NCBI RefSeq assembly: GCF_009363155.1
Contig: NZ_CP045302.1
Coordinates: forward strand, 1,673,001-1,737,000
Length of the DNA: 64,000 nt
DNA from: Azotobacter salinestris
GTDB lineage: Bacteria; Pseudomonadota; Gammaproteobacteria; Pseudomonadales; Pseudomonadaceae
Direction of reading: 5' to 3'
Shown here: piece by piece, positions 36,426 through 46,017 of the stretch
Layout of the letters: every line of letters starts with the position of its first letter
Position numbering within the stretch: position 1 is the stretch's first letter
Program-made: the position numbers and the translations under genes
Notes under the pieces: model-generated
Seen by the model: only the letters and a program-made list of their open reading frames with translations
What the model was told of the DNA's origin: nothing
The model's database searches: none

Positions 36426-36455
36426 GGTGGAAAACCGCTGCGCGGGTTTTCCACC
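36426..36455. repeat. REP-like inverted repeat (ggtggaaaacc family) between prfA and prmC
   Basis: Perfect 11-bp arms (36426-36436 ggtggaaaacc and 36445-36455 ggttttccacc) enclose an eight-base GC-rich loop. The same family occurs as a pair between pqqC and pqqD. It lies in the only sizeable gap of the hemA-murI gene run. Confidence 0.75.
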
Positions 36456-36471
36456 CTACGGCATCACAGGA

Positions 36472-37554
36472 TCAATCCCCCAGCGCAGCCAGCTGGTCGG
36501 CCTGGTATTCGCTGAGCAAGGGCTCGATCACCGCCTCCACGCCACCGGCCATGACCTCGTCGAGGGCGTAGAGGGTCAGGTTGATGCGGTGGTCGGTGAC
36601 CCGCCCCTGCGGGAAGTTGTAGGTGCGGATGCGCTCGGAACGGTCGCCCGAGCCGACCAGCAGCTTGCGGGTTTCGGAGATTTCCTTGTGCGCGGCGGCA
36701 TCCTGGCGGTCCTGCAGCTTGGCCGCCAGCCAGGCCATGGCCTTGGCGCGGTTCTTGTGCTGCGAGCGCTCCTCCTGGCATTCGACGACGATGCCGGTGG
36801 GCAGGTGGGTGATGCGGATCGCCGAGTCGGTCTTGTTGACGTGCTGGCCGCCGGCCCCCGAGGAGCGGTAGGTGTCGACGCGCAGCTCGGCCGGGTTGAT
36901 CTCGATCGCCGCCTGCTCGTCCGGCTCCGGCAGCACCGCGACGGTACAGGCCGATGTGTGGATGCGGCCCTGGGACTCGGTTTCCGGCACGCGCTGCACG
37001 CGATGGGCGCCGGACTCGAACTTCAGCTTGCCGTAGACGCTGTCGCCCTCGACGCGGGTGATGATCTCCTTGTAGCCGCCGTGCTCGCCCGGGTTCTCCG
37101 AGAGGACCTCGATCCGCCAGCCCTGCTTTTCCGCATAGCGCGAGTACATGCGGAACAGGTCGCCGGCGAAGATCGCCGCCTCGTCGCCGCCGGTGCCGGC
37201 GCGAATTTCCAGGAACACGTTGCGCCCGTCGTTGGGGTCCCTGGGCAGCAGCATGCGCTGCAGACGATCCTCCAGGCCGGCCAACCGCTCGCGGGCCTCG
37301 GTCACCTCCTCGGCAGCCATCTCGCGCAGGTCCGGGTCGCTGTCCTTGAGCAGCGCCTGGGCGCCCGCCAGATCGTCCTGCACCTTGCGGAATTCGCGGT
37401 AGGCGGCGACCACCGGCTCGACCTCGGCATACTCCTTGGAATAGGCGCGGAACCGGGTCTGTTCGGCGATCACCTCAGCGTCGCCGAGCATCGCGGTGAG
37501 TTCCTCGTAGCGGTCGTGCAGGAGATCGAGTTTGTTCAGCAGGGAGGCTTTCAT
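36472..37554 (-). CDS. prfA: Peptide chain release factor 1
   Basis: The 360-residue product is RF1, which reads UAA and UAG. The peptidyl-hydrolysis motif is [13 protein letters not shown] near residue 234. The stop-codon recognition region is [19 protein letters not shown], where the tripeptide is P-E-T. Length is normal. prfA starts 4 bp inside the end of hemA (ATG at 37552-37554, hemA stop at 37551-37553), the well-known hemA-prfA coupling. prmC, whose product modifies this protein, follows downstream. Confidence 0.97.
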   Translation of the reverse strand: MKASLLNKLDLLHDRYEELTAMLGDAEVIAEQTRFRAYSKEYAEVEPVVAAYREFRKVQDDLAGAQALLKDSDPDLREMAAEEVTEARERLAGLEDRLQRMLLPRDPNDGRNVFLEIRAGTGGDEAAIFAGDLFRMYSRYAEKQGWRIEVLSENPGEHGGYKEIITRVEGDSVYGKLKFESGAHRVQRVPETESQGRIHTSACTVAVLPEPDEQAAIEINPAELRVDTYRSSGAGGQHVNKTDSAIRITHLPTGIVVECQEERSQHKNRAKAMAWLAAKLQDRQDAAAHKEISETRKLLVGSGDRSERIRTYNFPQGRVTDHRINLTLYALDEVMAGGVEAVIEPLLSEYQADQLAALGD

Positions 37555-38819
37555 CGTTTCGACTCACCCTCGTCGAGGGCAAAGAGTTCCTGGGCCACGG
37601 CCAGCGCATCGAAGCGACCGTCGGCGGAAAGTTTCTTCAGCTGCACGCTGGGCGCATGCAGCAGCTTGTTGGTCAATGCGCGCGCCAGGGCGGCGATCAC
37701 CTCCAGCGGGTCGCTGCCGTTGGCCAGCAGGCGCTGGGCCTTGGCCAGTTCCTCGTCGCGCAGCCGCTCGGCCTGCTGGCGGTAGGCCTTGAGCACGTCC
37801 ACCGCGGCCAGCTCGCGCAGACGCAGCATGAAGTCGTCGGCGCCGGCGGCAACCAGCTCCTCCGCCGCCTTCGCCGCGTCCAGGCGACTCTTGCGGTTTT
37901 CCTCGATGACCTCGTGCAGGTCGTCGACGCTGTACAGGTAGACGTCGTCCAGATCGCCCACCTCCGGCTCGATGTCGCGCGGCACGGCGATGTCGACCAT
38001 GAACATCGGCTTGTGCTTGCGCTGTTTCAGCGCCCGCTCGACCGCACCCTTGCCGAGAATCGGCAGCTGGCTGGCGGTGGAGCTGATGACGATGTCGCTG
38101 TTGGGCAGCTCGCTGCCGAGATCGGCGAGCATGATCGCCTGGCCGCCGACCTGCTCGGCCAGGAGCCGGCCGCGCTCCAGGGTGCGGTTGGCGATGACGA
38201 TGCGTTTGACGCCCTGCTCGTGCAGGTGGCGGGCGACCAGGGTGATGGTTTCCCCGGCGCCGATCAGCAGCGCCTGGCTGCGGCGCAGGTCGCTGAAGAT
38301 CTGCTTGGCCAGGCTGACCGCGGCGAAGGCCACCGACACCGGGTTCTCGCCGATGGCGGTGTCGGTGCGCACCGCCTTGGCGGTGCTGAAGGTGGCCTGG
38401 AACAGCCGGCCGAGCAGCGGGCCGACGGTGCCGGCCTCGCGCGCCACGGCGTAGGCGATCTTCATCTGGCCGAGGATCTGCGGCTCGCCGAGCACCAGGG
38501 AGTCGAGTCCCGAGGCGACGCGCATCATGTGGCGCACCGCGGATTCGTCCTGATGCACGTAGGCGCAGGCGCGCAGCTCGTCCAGGCTCAGCCGGTGGTA
38601 GTCGGCCAGCCATTGCAGCACCGCCTCGACCCCCAGGCTATCCTGCTCCAGATAGAGTTCGCTGCGGTTGCAGGTGGAGAGGATCGCCGCCTCGCGGCTG
38701 TCGGTATGCCGGCAGAGCTGCTGCAGTGCCTCGGTGAGCTGCGCGGGGGTGAACGCCACGCGCTCGCGGACATCCACCGAGGCGGTCTTGTGGTTGATAC
38801 CGAGGGCGAGGAATGCCAT
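37551..38819 (-). CDS. hemA: Glutamyl-tRNA reductase
   Basis: The 422-residue product reduces glutamyl-tRNA-Glu to glutamate-1-semialdehyde, the first committed step of tetrapyrrole synthesis by the C5 pathway. The catalytic cysteine is C50 in [19 protein letters not shown]-binding segments include [15 protein letters not shown] and [15 protein letters not shown]. The C-terminal dimerisation helix is present. It heads the run hemA-prfA-prmC-moeB-murI and is divergent from the TPR lipoprotein-lolB-ispE operon. hemH in the same window completes the pathway. Confidence 0.97.
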   Translation of the reverse strand: MAFLALGINHKTASVDVRERVAFTPAQLTEALQQLCRHTDSREAAILSTCNRSELYLEQDSLGVEAVLQWLADYHRLSLDELRACAYVHQDESAVRHMMRVASGLDSLVLGEPQILGQMKIAYAVAREAGTVGPLLGRLFQATFSTAKAVRTDTAIGENPVSVAFAAVSLAKQIFSDLRRSQALLIGAGETITLVARHLHEQGVKRIVIANRTLERGRLLAEQVGGQAIMLADLGSELPNSDIVISSTASQLPILGKGAVERALKQRKHKPMFMVDIAVPRDIEPEVGDLDDVYLYSVDDLHEVIEENRKSRLDAAKAAEELVAAGADDFMLRLRELAAVDVLKAYRQQAERLRDEELAKAQRLLANGSDPLEVIAALARALTNKLLHAPSVQLKKLSADGRFDALAVAQELFALDEGESKR

Positions 38820-38995
38820 TCAGGTGCGCAGATCCGAACAGGGGAAGCACACGATTGTCCTATTTCATCGGATGGAGAACAACCTCCGCCCGCCTGTTCC
38901 GCGCCCCGCCGGCCCCCGTAGCCATGGGCTTGACCGGCGGCTTGTGTCATGATGCTTCCCACTTTTCCGGTGCAACCATCGCCTTCCCCCTCCCT

Positions 38996-40732
38996 ATGAA
39001 TAAAATCTTCGCCTCGCTGGCCGTCATGATGTTCCTCGGCGGCTGCCAAAGCCTCTCCCAGCCGGGTAGCAGACCGCCGGCGAAGGAAGAGGCCGCACCG
39101 TCGCCCGCCCCGGCCAGCCCGCCGCCTCCGCAGCCGGTTGCCCCGTTCCGCGAAGACACCCTCTACAGCCTGCTGGTCGGCGAGCTGGCGGGGCAGCGCA
39201 ACCGCTTCGATATCGCCCTGGAAAACTATGCCGCACAGGCCCAGGTCACCCAGGACCCGGGCGTTGCCGAACGGGCCTTCCGCATCGCCGAATACCTCGG
39301 CGCCGACCAGACCGCCCTGGAGAGCGTGCTGATCTGGGCGGACAACGCCCCGACCAATCTTGACGCGCAGCGCGCCGCCGCCATCCAGCTGGCGCGCAGC
39401 GGCCGCTACGACGAGTCCATGGGCTACATGGAGCGGGTTCTGCAGGCCCAGGGCGATACCCATTTCGACTTCCTGGCCCTGGCCGCCGCGGAAAGCGATC
39501 CGGAAACCCGCGCCGGACTGATGCAGAGCTTCGACCGGCTGCTCGCCAGGTCTCCGGAGAACGGCCAGCTGCTGTTCGGCAAGGCGCTGCTGCTGCAGCA
39601 GGACAATCAGCCCGAAGCCGCCCTCGAACTGCTCGAGGACCACCCGGCGAGCGAACAGGAAATCGCCCCGCTGCTGCTGCGCGTGCGCCTGCTGCAGGGG
39701 CTGGGGCGCAGCGACGACGCGCGCGCCCTGCTGAAGAAGGGCATGCGCCAGCACCCCGACGACAAGCGCCTGCGCCTGACCTATGCCCGCCTGCTGGTCG
39801 AGCAGGGCCACCTCGACGATGCCAAGGACGAGTTCGCCACCCTGGTCCGGCAGTTCCCCGAAGACGACGACCTGCGTCTGTCCATGGCGCTGGTCTGCCT
39901 GGAAGCCAGGGACTGGGACGAAGCCGCGGTCTACCTGGAGGAGTTGATCGAGCGCGGCAGCTACGTGGATGCCGCGCACTACCAGATGGGCCGTGTCTAC
40001 GAAGAGCGCGAGGACCCGGAGAGCGCGCTGATCGAATACGCCCTGGTCGGTGCCGGCAACCACTACCTGCCGGCGCAACTGCGCCAGACCGAGATCCTCT
40101 TCGAGCGCAACCGCCCGCAGGAAGCCGCGGCGCGCCTGGCGCAGGCCCGCGAGAACCAGCCGGACTACGCCCTGCAGCTCTACCTGATAGAGGCCGAGGC
40201 GCTGACCAACCGCGAACGGCTCGACGAGGCCTGGCAGGTCATCGAGCGCGCCCTGCGGCAGTTCCCGGACGACCTCAACCTGCTCTACACCCGCGCCATG
40301 CTGGCCGAGAAGCGCGGCGACCTGGCCCAGCTGGAGCACGACCTGCGCTTCATCATCGCCCGTGAACCGGACAACGCCATGGCCCTGAACGCCCTCGGCT
40401 ACACCCTGGCCGACCGCACCACCCGCTATGCCGAGGCCAAGGCGCTGATCGAACAGGCCCATCAGTTGAACCCGGACGATCCGGCGATTCTCGACAGCCT
40501 CGGCTGGGTGCACTACCGCCTGGGCCAGCTGGGCGAAGCCGAGCGCCTGCTGCGCCTGGCCGCCGAGCGCATCTCCGACCACGAGATCGCCGCCCACCTG
40601 GGCGAAGTACTCTGGGCCCGCGGCAAGCAGCGCGAAGCCCGCAAGGTCTGGGCCAAGGCCCTCGAGGAACAGCCCGACAGCGCCATCCTGCGCAGTACCC
40701 TGCTGCGCCTGACCGGATCCGAGACCTTCTGA
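38996..40732 (+). CDS. TPR-repeat outer-membrane lipoprotein
   Basis: A 578-residue lipoprotein: the signal peptide ends in FLGGC (C17), followed by a proline-rich linker ([14 protein letters not shown]). The rest is a series of tetratricopeptide repeats; clear ones include [44 protein letters not shown] and the final [20 protein letters not shown]. The serine after the lipidated cysteine region (CQSL) suggests outer-membrane sorting. It is the conserved PA4667-like protein encoded before lolB in Pseudomonas. TPR proteins are scaffolds; the partner is unknown. lolB follows after 3 bp. Confidence 0.88.
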   Translation: MNKIFASLAVMMFLGGCQSLSQPGSRPPAKEEAAPSPAPASPPPPQPVAPFREDTLYSLLVGELAGQRNRFDIALENYAAQAQVTQDPGVAERAFRIAEYLGADQTALESVLIWADNAPTNLDAQRAAAIQLARSGRYDESMGYMERVLQAQGDTHFDFLALAAAESDPETRAGLMQSFDRLLARSPENGQLLFGKALLLQQDNQPEAALELLEDHPASEQEIAPLLLRVRLLQGLGRSDDARALLKKGMRQHPDDKRLRLTYARLLVEQGHLDDAKDEFATLVRQFPEDDDLRLSMALVCLEARDWDEAAVYLEELIERGSYVDAAHYQMGRVYEEREDPESALIEYALVGAGNHYLPAQLRQTEILFERNRPQEAAARLAQARENQPDYALQLYLIEAEALTNRERLDEAWQVIERALRQFPDDLNLLYTRAMLAEKRGDLAQLEHDLRFIIAREPDNAMALNALGYTLADRTTRYAEAKALIEQAHQLNPDDPAILDSLGWVHYRLGQLGEAERLLRLAAERISDHEIAAHLGEVLWARGKQREARKVWAKALEEQPDSAILRSTLLRLTGSETF

Positions 40733-40735
40733 GCC

Positions 40736-41368
40736 ATGCCCACCCCGCTTCCGTTTCTCCGCCACGGCCTGCTGCTCGTCCTGCTCGCCCTTTTGGCCGG
40801 CTGTGCCGGCCTGACTTCCCGGGAGGCCCTCGAGGGCCAGGGCGATCCCGGCCGCTGGCAGGTGCACAAGCGCGAGATCGGCGCCCTCGACGCCTGGCAG
40901 ATCAGCGGCAAGGTCGGCATCCAGGCGCCCCGCGAATCCGGCAGCGGTACCCTGTTCTGGCTGCAGCGCCAGGAGTACTACGACATCCGCCTGTCCGGCC
41001 CGCTCGGCCGCGGCGCGGCGCGCCTGACCGGCCGTCCCGGCACAATCCAGCTCGAGGTCGCCGGCCAGGGGCGCTACCAGGCCGAATCGCCGGAAGCCCT
41101 GCTCGAGCAGCAGCTCGGCTGGCGCCTGCCGGTTTCCCACCTGCTCTGGTGGGTGCGCGGCCTGCCGGCCCCCGGCAGTCGCAGCCGGCTCACCCTCGAC
41201 GGCAACAGCCACCTGGCCCGGCTGAGCCAGGACGGCTGGCAGGTCGAATACCAGCGCTACGTCGAACAGAACGGCTTCTGGCTGCCCGAGCGCCTGAAGC
41301 TGTACGGCCAGGACCTGGTCATCACCCTGGTGATCAAGGACTGGCAACCGCGCCGGCTGGGGCTCTGA
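40736..41368 (+). CDS. lolB: Outer-membrane lipoprotein receptor LolB
   Basis: A 210-residue lipoprotein with lipobox LLAGC (C23). It receives lipoproteins from the periplasmic carrier LolA and inserts them in the outer membrane. Conserved segments: [40 protein letters not shown] and [13 protein letters not shown]; the last includes the hydrophobic loop region. Operon: TPR lipoprotein-lolB-ispE, with a 3-bp gap before and 5 bp after. Length is typical. Confidence 0.95.
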   Translation: MPTPLPFLRHGLLLVLLALLAGCAGLTSREALEGQGDPGRWQVHKREIGALDAWQISGKVGIQAPRESGSGTLFWLQRQEYYDIRLSGPLGRGAARLTGRPGTIQLEVAGQGRYQAESPEALLEQQLGWRLPVSHLLWWVRGLPAPGSRSRLTLDGNSHLARLSQDGWQVEYQRYVEQNGFWLPERLKLYGQDLVITLVIKDWQPRRLGL

Positions 41369-41373
41369 ACACC

Positions 41374-42240
41374 ATGCAGCACGCCCGACTGATCCTGCCG
41401 GCACCGGCCAAGCTCAACCTGATGCTGCACATCCTCGGCCGCCGCGCCGACGGCTACCACGAGCTGCAGACCCTGTTCCAGTTCCTCGACCACGGCGACG
41501 AGCTGGGCTTCGCCGTACGCGAGGATGGCGCGATCCGCCTGCACACGGAAATTCCCGGCGTTCCCCACGACAGCAACCTGATCGTCCGCGCCGCACGCCG
41601 GCTGCAGCAGCAGAGCGGCTGCCGGCTGGGTGCCGACATCTGGCTGGACAAGCGCCTGCCGATGGGCGGCGGCATCGGCGGCGGCAGTTCGGACGCGGCG
41701 ACCACCCTGCTCGCCCTCGACCGCCTCTGGCGACTGGGCTGGAGCGAGGACCGCCTGGCCGCACTGGGCCTCGCCCTGGGCGCCGACGTGCCGGTCTTCG
41801 TGCGCGGCCGTGCCGCCTTCGCCGAAGGGGTCGGCGAACGCCTGCAACCGGTCGAACTCGAGGAGCCCTGGTTTCTCGTCGTGGCACCGCAAGTCACTGT
41901 CAGCACAGCAGAAATTTTTTCCGACCCGGAGTTGACACGTAATACACCGGCCATTACAGTTCGCAGCCTCCTTGCAGGGGACGGTCGCAACGACTGCCAG
42001 GCAGTCGTCGAGAGGCGCTACCCGGAAGTGCGTAATGCCTTGAACTGGTTGAACAAATTCGTTCCAGCCAGAATGACCGGAACTGGAGCTTGCGTATTTG
42101 GGAGCTTCCCAAATCGGGACGATGCTGATAAAGTCGCCCGCCAACTTCCAGTGACCATGCCGGGTTTCGTTGCCCAGGGTCGCAACCGCTCGATGTTGCA
42201 CCGCAAGCTAGAGACGTTGGCGCAGGGAGTGAATGCCTAG
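41374..42240 (+). CDS. ispE: 4-diphosphocytidyl-2-C-methyl-D-erythritol kinase
   Basis: The 288-residue GHMP kinase of the MEP isoprenoid pathway. The N-terminus [20 protein letters not shown] and the ATP-binding [22 protein letters not shown] are diagnostic; the third GHMP motif is [13 protein letters not shown]. It phosphorylates CDP-methylerythritol. It begins 5 bp after lolB. The last third of the gene is less GC-rich than the start and appears to contain a promoter (TTGACA at 41932) for the tRNA-Gln-prs region downstream, a pattern common in Pseudomonas. Confidence 0.97.
   Translation: MQHARLILPAPAKLNLMLHILGRRADGYHELQTLFQFLDHGDELGFAVREDGAIRLHTEIPGVPHDSNLIVRAARRLQQQSGCRLGADIWLDKRLPMGGGIGGGSSDAATTLLALDRLWRLGWSEDRLAALGLALGADVPVFVRGRAAFAEGVGERLQPVELEEPWFLVVAPQVTVSTAEIFSDPELTRNTPAITVRSLLAGDGRNDCQAVVERRYPEVRNALNWLNKFVPARMTGTGACVFGSFPNRDDADKVARQLPVTMPGFVAQGRNRSMLHRKLETLAQGVNA
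41932..41960 (+). promoter_or_regulatory. Sigma70-type promoter inside the 3' part of ispE
   Basis: A perfect -35 (TTGACA, 41932-41937), a 17-base spacer, and TACAGT (41955-41960) as -10. Transcription would start near 41967, still within ispE, and read into the two tRNA-Gln genes and prs. Confidence 0.65.
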
Positions 42241-42261
42241 CATTCGATGATCGTGTGTCAC

Positions 42262-42336
42262 AGGGGCGTCGCCAAGCGGTAAGGCAGCAGGTTTTGATCC
42301 TGCCATGCGTTGGTTCGAATCCAGCCGCCCCTGCCA
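42262..42336 (+). tRNA. tRNA-Gln (anticodon TTG), copy 1
   Basis: A complete 75-base tRNA including encoded CCA. Acceptor stem aggggcg/cgcccct, D-arm gccaagcggtaaggc, anticodon stem gcagg/cctgc with loop ttttgat (anticodon TTG at 42294-42296), T-arm with ggttcgaatcc. It reads CAA and, by wobble, CAG. An identical copy starts 128 bp further on. Confidence 0.97.
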
Positions 42337-42389
42337 TCTCCCTACCGGGGTCGCACGCATCGACCGGGTATTCAAGGATGTAACGCCAC

Positions 42390-42464
42390 AGGGGCGTCGC
42401 CAAGCGGTAAGGCAGCAGGTTTTGATCCTGCCATGCGTTGGTTCGAATCCAGCCGCCCCTGCCA
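42390..42464 (+). tRNA. tRNA-Gln (anticodon TTG), copy 2
   Basis: Identical to copy 1 over all 75 bases including CCA; anticodon TTG at 42422-42424. The spacer between the copies is 53 bases. A long-stem hairpin with a T tract follows ten bases after the CCA. Confidence 0.97.
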
Positions 42465-42473
42465 TATTCCAGG

Positions 42474-42526
42474 AAGCTGTTCAAAAATGCCGCAATTACG
42501 CCGCCTTTTTGAGCAGCTTTTTAATT
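42474..42526 (+). terminator. Terminator/attenuator between tRNA-Gln and prs
   Basis: A 14-base-pair stem (42474-42487 aagctgttcaaaaa with 42506-42519 tttttgagcagctt, one G-T wobble) closes an 18-base loop and runs into a T-rich tail (ttttt-aattt). It would terminate the tRNA transcript. Because prs begins at 42562, readthrough or RNA processing must supply prs message unless a promoter lies in the remaining 35 bp. Confidence 0.75.
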
Positions 42527-42561
42527 TCATCGGGTCCACCCTCAGCCGGCAGGTACTGCGC

Positions 42562-43503
42562 GTGTCCAAGATGATGGTCTTCACGGGGAATGCCAACCCC
42601 GATCTGGCGCGTCGCGTCGTACGTCAGCTGCATATTCCCCTCGGCGATGCCTCCGTAGGCAAGTTCTCCGATGGCGAAATCAGCGTTGAGATCAACGAGA
42701 ATGTCCGTGGCAAGGACGTCTTCCTGATTCAACCGACTTGCGCGCCGACCAACGACAACCTCATGGAACTGGTGGTGATGGCCGACGCCTTCCGCCGCTC
42801 CTCCGCCTCGCGGATCACCGCAGTCGTCCCCTACTTCGGCTATGCCCGCCAGGACCGCCGCCCGCGCTCCGCCCGTGTGGCGATCAGCGCCAAGGTGGTG
42901 GCCGACATGCTCGACGTGGTCGGCGTCAACCGCGTGCTCACCGTCGATCTGCACGCCGACCAGATCCAGGGCTTCTTCGACATCCCGGTGGACAACATCT
43001 ACGGCTCGCCGGTACTGGTCGACGACATCCAGGCCCAGCGCTTCGAGAACCTGATGATCGTCTCTCCGGACATCGGCGGTGTGGTGCGCGCGCGCGCCGT
43101 CGCCAAGTCCCTGGGCGTGGATCTGGCCATCATCGACAAGCGCCGGCCGAAGGCCAACCAGTCGGAAGTCATGCACATCATCGGCGATGTGGAAGGCCGC
43201 ACCTGCATCCTGGTCGACGACATGGTCGACACCGCCGGCACCCTGTGCCATGCGGCCAAGGCCCTCAAGGAGCACGGCGCCGCCAAGGTATACGCCTACT
43301 GCACCCATCCGGTACTGTCCGGCCGCGCCATCGAGAACCTCGAGAACTCGGTGATGGACGAATTGGTGGTGACCAACACCATCCCGCTGTCCGCCGCCGC
43401 CCAGGCCTGCCCGCGCATCCGCCAGCTGGACATCGCCCCGGTGGTGGCCGAAGCGGTACGGCGCATCAGCAACGAGGAATCCATCAGCGCCATGTTCCGC
43501 TAG
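42562..43503 (+). CDS. prs: Ribose-phosphate pyrophosphokinase (PRPP synthetase)
   Basis: The 313-residue product makes PRPP from ribose-5-phosphate and ATP. Diagnostic segments are [53 protein letters not shown] (ATP-binding loop) and the PRPP-binding [18 protein letters not shown] at 42562 (reading [13 protein letters not shown]) is chosen as the start because it gives the standard Pseudomonas N-terminus; the frame is open further upstream but through a tRNA gene. It supplies PRPP for the upp and purine-salvage enzymes encoded 16 kb away. Confidence 0.97.
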   Translation: MSKMMVFTGNANPDLARRVVRQLHIPLGDASVGKFSDGEISVEINENVRGKDVFLIQPTCAPTNDNLMELVVMADAFRRSSASRITAVVPYFGYARQDRRPRSARVAISAKVVADMLDVVGVNRVLTVDLHADQIQGFFDIPVDNIYGSPVLVDDIQAQRFENLMIVSPDIGGVVRARAVAKSLGVDLAIIDKRRPKANQSEVMHIIGDVEGRTCILVDDMVDTAGTLCHAAKALKEHGAAKVYAYCTHPVLSGRAIENLENSVMDELVVTNTIPLSAAAQACPRIRQLDIAPVVAEAVRRISNEESISAMFR

Positions 43504-43523
43504 GAACGGGCGCCGATACCACC

Positions 43524-43587
43524 GCCTCGCCAAGTGCGAGGCCCTCAGCCATCGCCCGGACGCTGGTCGCAAGCGTCGCGGGCGATG
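43524..43587 (+). promoter_or_regulatory. Structured leader of rplY
   Basis: Two strong hairpins fill the 105-bp gap between prs and rplY: gcctcgc/gcgaggc (43524-43530 with 43536-43542) and catcgccc/gggcgatg (43550-43557 with 43580-43587), the latter with an inner stem gacgct/agcgtc. The rplY ribosome site (tggag) follows. This could be an autoregulatory site for L25 or an RNA-processing element; the role is inference. Confidence 0.45.
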
Positions 43588-43608
43588 CTGTCATTCTGGA
43601 GAAACGCA

Positions 43609-44205
43609 ATGACCGATTTTGCCCTGAATGCCGAAGTGCGTTCCGACCTGGGGAAAGGTGCGAGCCGCCGCCTGCGTCGTAACGCCGACCAGGTCCCCGC
43701 CGTGATCTACGGCGGCGACAAGGAGCCCCAGTCCATCAGCCTGCTGGCCAAGGAAATCGCCAAGCTGATCGAAGACGAGGCTGCCTTCAGCCACGTGATC
43801 GCCCTGAACGTCGCCGGCACCACCGAAACCGTGCTGATCAAGGCCCTGCAGCGCCACCCGTCCAAGGCCATCGTGATGCACGCCGACTTCCTGCGCGTGG
43901 TCGCCGACCACAAGCTGACCGCCCACGTGCCGCTGCACTTCATCAACGCCGAAGCCTCGGTGGGCGTGAAGCAGCAGGGTGGCGAAGTCTCCCACGTGAT
44001 CAGTGAAGTGGAAGTGTCCTGCCTGCCGAAGGACCTGCCGGAGTTCATCGAAGTCGACCTGGCTAAGGTCGAAGTCGGTCAGATCGTTCACCTGTCCAAC
44101 CTGACCGTTCCGGCCGGCGTCGAGCTGGTGGCCCTGGCCCACGGCAACGACCTGGCCGTGGCCAACATCCACGCCTCCCGCGTGAAGGAAGAAGGCGCCG
44201 AGTAA
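43609..44205 (+). CDS. rplY: Ribosomal protein bL25 (long CTC form)
   Basis: The 198-residue product has an N-terminal L25 domain (1-95; [31 protein letters not shown]) that binds 5S rRNA loop E, and the C-terminal TL5/CTC domain (95-190; [40 protein letters not shown]) found in the long form. Part of the 50S subunit. Ribosome site ctggagaaac. It follows prs and is followed by pth after 28 bp, giving a prs-rplY-pth-ychF cluster conserved across gamma-proteobacteria. Confidence 0.97.
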   Translation: MTDFALNAEVRSDLGKGASRRLRRNADQVPAVIYGGDKEPQSISLLAKEIAKLIEDEAAFSHVIALNVAGTTETVLIKALQRHPSKAIVMHADFLRVVADHKLTAHVPLHFINAEASVGVKQQGGEVSHVISEVEVSCLPKDLPEFIEVDLAKVEVGQIVHLSNLTVPAGVELVALAHGNDLAVANIHASRVKEEGAE

Positions 44206-44233
44206 TTTCTCGGAGTCCAGGAGGGCCTCTGCG

Positions 44234-44818
44234 ATGACTGCCGTGCAACTGATCGTCGGCCTGGGAAATCCCGGCCATGAATACGAGCAGACCCGGCACA
44301 ACGCAGGGGCCCTTTTCGTCGAGCGCGTGGCGTCCGCCAAGGGCGTCGGCCTCAGCGCCGACAAGAAGTATTTCGGCCTGGTCGGCAAGTTCAGCCATCA
44401 GGGCCGCGACGTTCGTCTGCTCATTCCCACCACCTACATGAACCGCAGCGGCCAGTCCGTGGCGGCGCTGGCGAACTTCTTCCGTATCCCGCCGGCGGCC
44501 ATCCTGGTGGCCCACGACGAACTCGACATGCCCCCCGGCACCGCCCGACTCAAGCAGGGCGGCGGCCATGGCGGGCACAACGGGCTAAAGGACATCATCG
44601 CCCAGCTCGGCAACCAGAATTCCTTCCATCGCCTGCGGCTCGGCATCGGCCACCCCGGCGACAAGACGCTCGTCTCCGGCTTCGTGCTCGGCCGGGCCCC
44701 GCGCAGCGAACAGGAAAAGCTCGAGGCCAGCATCGACTTTGCCCTCGACGTGCTGCCGGACATGCTCGACGGCCACTGGACCCGCGCCATGCAGCAGCTG
44801 CACAGCAGGAAAGCCTGA
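44234..44818 (+). CDS. pth: Peptidyl-tRNA hydrolase
   Basis: The 194-residue product recycles peptidyl-tRNAs released from stalled ribosomes. It begins [27 protein letters not shown], containing the catalytic asparagine (GNPG) and histidine (RHNAG). The other conserved pieces are [43 protein letters not shown] and [10 protein letters not shown]. Length is normal. Ribosome site aggagggcctctgcg. ychF follows in the same operon. Confidence 0.97.
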   Translation: MTAVQLIVGLGNPGHEYEQTRHNAGALFVERVASAKGVGLSADKKYFGLVGKFSHQGRDVRLLIPTTYMNRSGQSVAALANFFRIPPAAILVAHDELDMPPGTARLKQGGGHGGHNGLKDIIAQLGNQNSFHRLRLGIGHPGDKTLVSGFVLGRAPRSEQEKLEASIDFALDVLPDMLDGHWTRAMQQLHSRKA

Positions 44819-44861
44819 GCCCACCCTTTTCCACCGACTCCAGCTCTGCGAGGGACACACC

Positions 44862-45962
44862 ATGGGATTCAACTGCGGCATCGTCGGCCTGCCCAACGTC
44901 GGCAAGTCCACCCTGTTCAACGCCCTCACCAAGTCCGGCATCGCCGCCGAGAACTTCCCGTTCTGCACCATCGAGCCGAACAGCGGCATCGTGCCGATGC
45001 CCGACTCGCGCCTGGACGCCCTGGCCGCCATCGTCAAGCCCGAGCGCGTGCTGCCGACCACCATGGAGTTCGTCGACATCGCCGGCCTGGTGGCGGGCGC
45101 CTCCAAGGGCGAGGGCCTGGGCAACAAGTTCCTCGCCAACATCCGCGAGACCGACGCCATCGCCCACGTGGTGCGCTGCTTCGAGGACGACAACGTCATC
45201 CACGTGTCCAACAGCGTCGATCCCAGGCGCGACATCGAGATCATCGACCTCGAACTGATCTTCGCCGACCTCGACAGCTGCGAGAAGCAGCTGCAGAAGG
45301 TCGCGCGCAACGCCAAGGGCGGCGACAAGGAAGCCCTCGCCCAGAAGGCCCTGCTGGAGAAGCTGATTCCGCACTTCAGCGAGGGCAAGCCGGCCCGCTC
45401 GCTGATGAAGGGCATGGACGACGAGCAGAAGCGCATCATTCGCGGCTTTCACCTGCTGACCAGCAAGCCGGTGATGTACATCGCCAACGTCGCCGAGGAC
45501 GGCTTCGAGAACAACCCGCACCTCGACGTGGTGAAAGCCATCGCCGAGGAAGAAGGCGCCATCGTGGTGCCGGTGTGCAACAAGATCGAGGCGGAAATTG
45601 CCGAGCTCGACGACGACGAGGAAAAGCAGATGTTCCTCGAGTCCATGGGCATGGAGGAGCCCGGCCTGAACCGGGTGATCCGCGCCGGCTACCAGCTCCT
45701 CAACCTGCAGACCTACTTCACCGCCGGCGTGAAGGAAGTGCGCGCCTGGACCGTCAAGGTCGGCGCCACCGCGCCGCAGGCCGCCGCGGTGATCCACACC
45801 GACTTTGAGAAGGGCTTCATCCGCGCCGAGGTCATCGCCTACGACGACTTCATCCAGTACAAGGGCGAGGCCGGCGCCAAGGAAGCCGGCAAGTGGCGCC
45901 TGGAGGGCAAGGACTACATCGTGAAAGATGGCGACGTGATGCACTTCCGGTTCAACGTCTGA
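44862..45962 (+). CDS. ychF: Redox-responsive P-loop ATPase YchF
   Basis: The 366-residue OBG-family protein has Walker [16 protein letters not shown], the G3 motif [17 protein letters not shown] and a C-terminal TGS domain ([25 protein letters not shown]). The nucleotide-base motif reads NKIE instead of NKxD, the YchF-specific change that favours ATP over GTP. It binds ribosomes and modulates leaderless translation and the oxidative-stress response. A hairpin (45981-46002) follows the stop. Confidence 0.97.
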   Translation: MGFNCGIVGLPNVGKSTLFNALTKSGIAAENFPFCTIEPNSGIVPMPDSRLDALAAIVKPERVLPTTMEFVDIAGLVAGASKGEGLGNKFLANIRETDAIAHVVRCFEDDNVIHVSNSVDPRRDIEIIDLELIFADLDSCEKQLQKVARNAKGGDKEALAQKALLEKLIPHFSEGKPARSLMKGMDDEQKRIIRGFHLLTSKPVMYIANVAEDGFENNPHLDVVKAIAEEEGAIVVPVCNKIEAEIAELDDDEEKQMFLESMGMEEPGLNRVIRAGYQLLNLQTYFTAGVKEVRAWTVKVGATAPQAAAVIHTDFEKGFIRAEVIAYDDFIQYKGEAGAKEAGKWRLEGKDYIVKDGDVMHFRFNV

Positions 45963-45980
45963 TCGCTCCCCGCTTCAGCC

Positions 45981-46002
45981 AAGGCCCCACATACGGGGCC
46001 TT
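45981..46002 (+). terminator. Hairpin terminator after ychF
   Basis: An eight-base-pair stem (aaggcccc 45981-45988 with ggggcctt 45995-46002) and a six-base loop sit 18 bp past the ychF stop and before the convergent coiled-coil gene. The T tail is weak. Confidence 0.6.
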
Positions 46003-46017
46003 GGCCTGCTCTCCGCC

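Noticed and set aside
38588-41404. A 938-codon open frame on the minus strand over hemA, the TPR lipoprotein gene and lolB
   Set aside because: It is antisense to well-supported genes, has no domain pattern, and arises from GC-rich third positions.
42310-42561. An N-terminal extension of prs starting within the first tRNA-Gln gene
   Set aside because: The frame crosses a tRNA gene and a terminator. The GTG at 42562 gives the standard Prs N-terminus.
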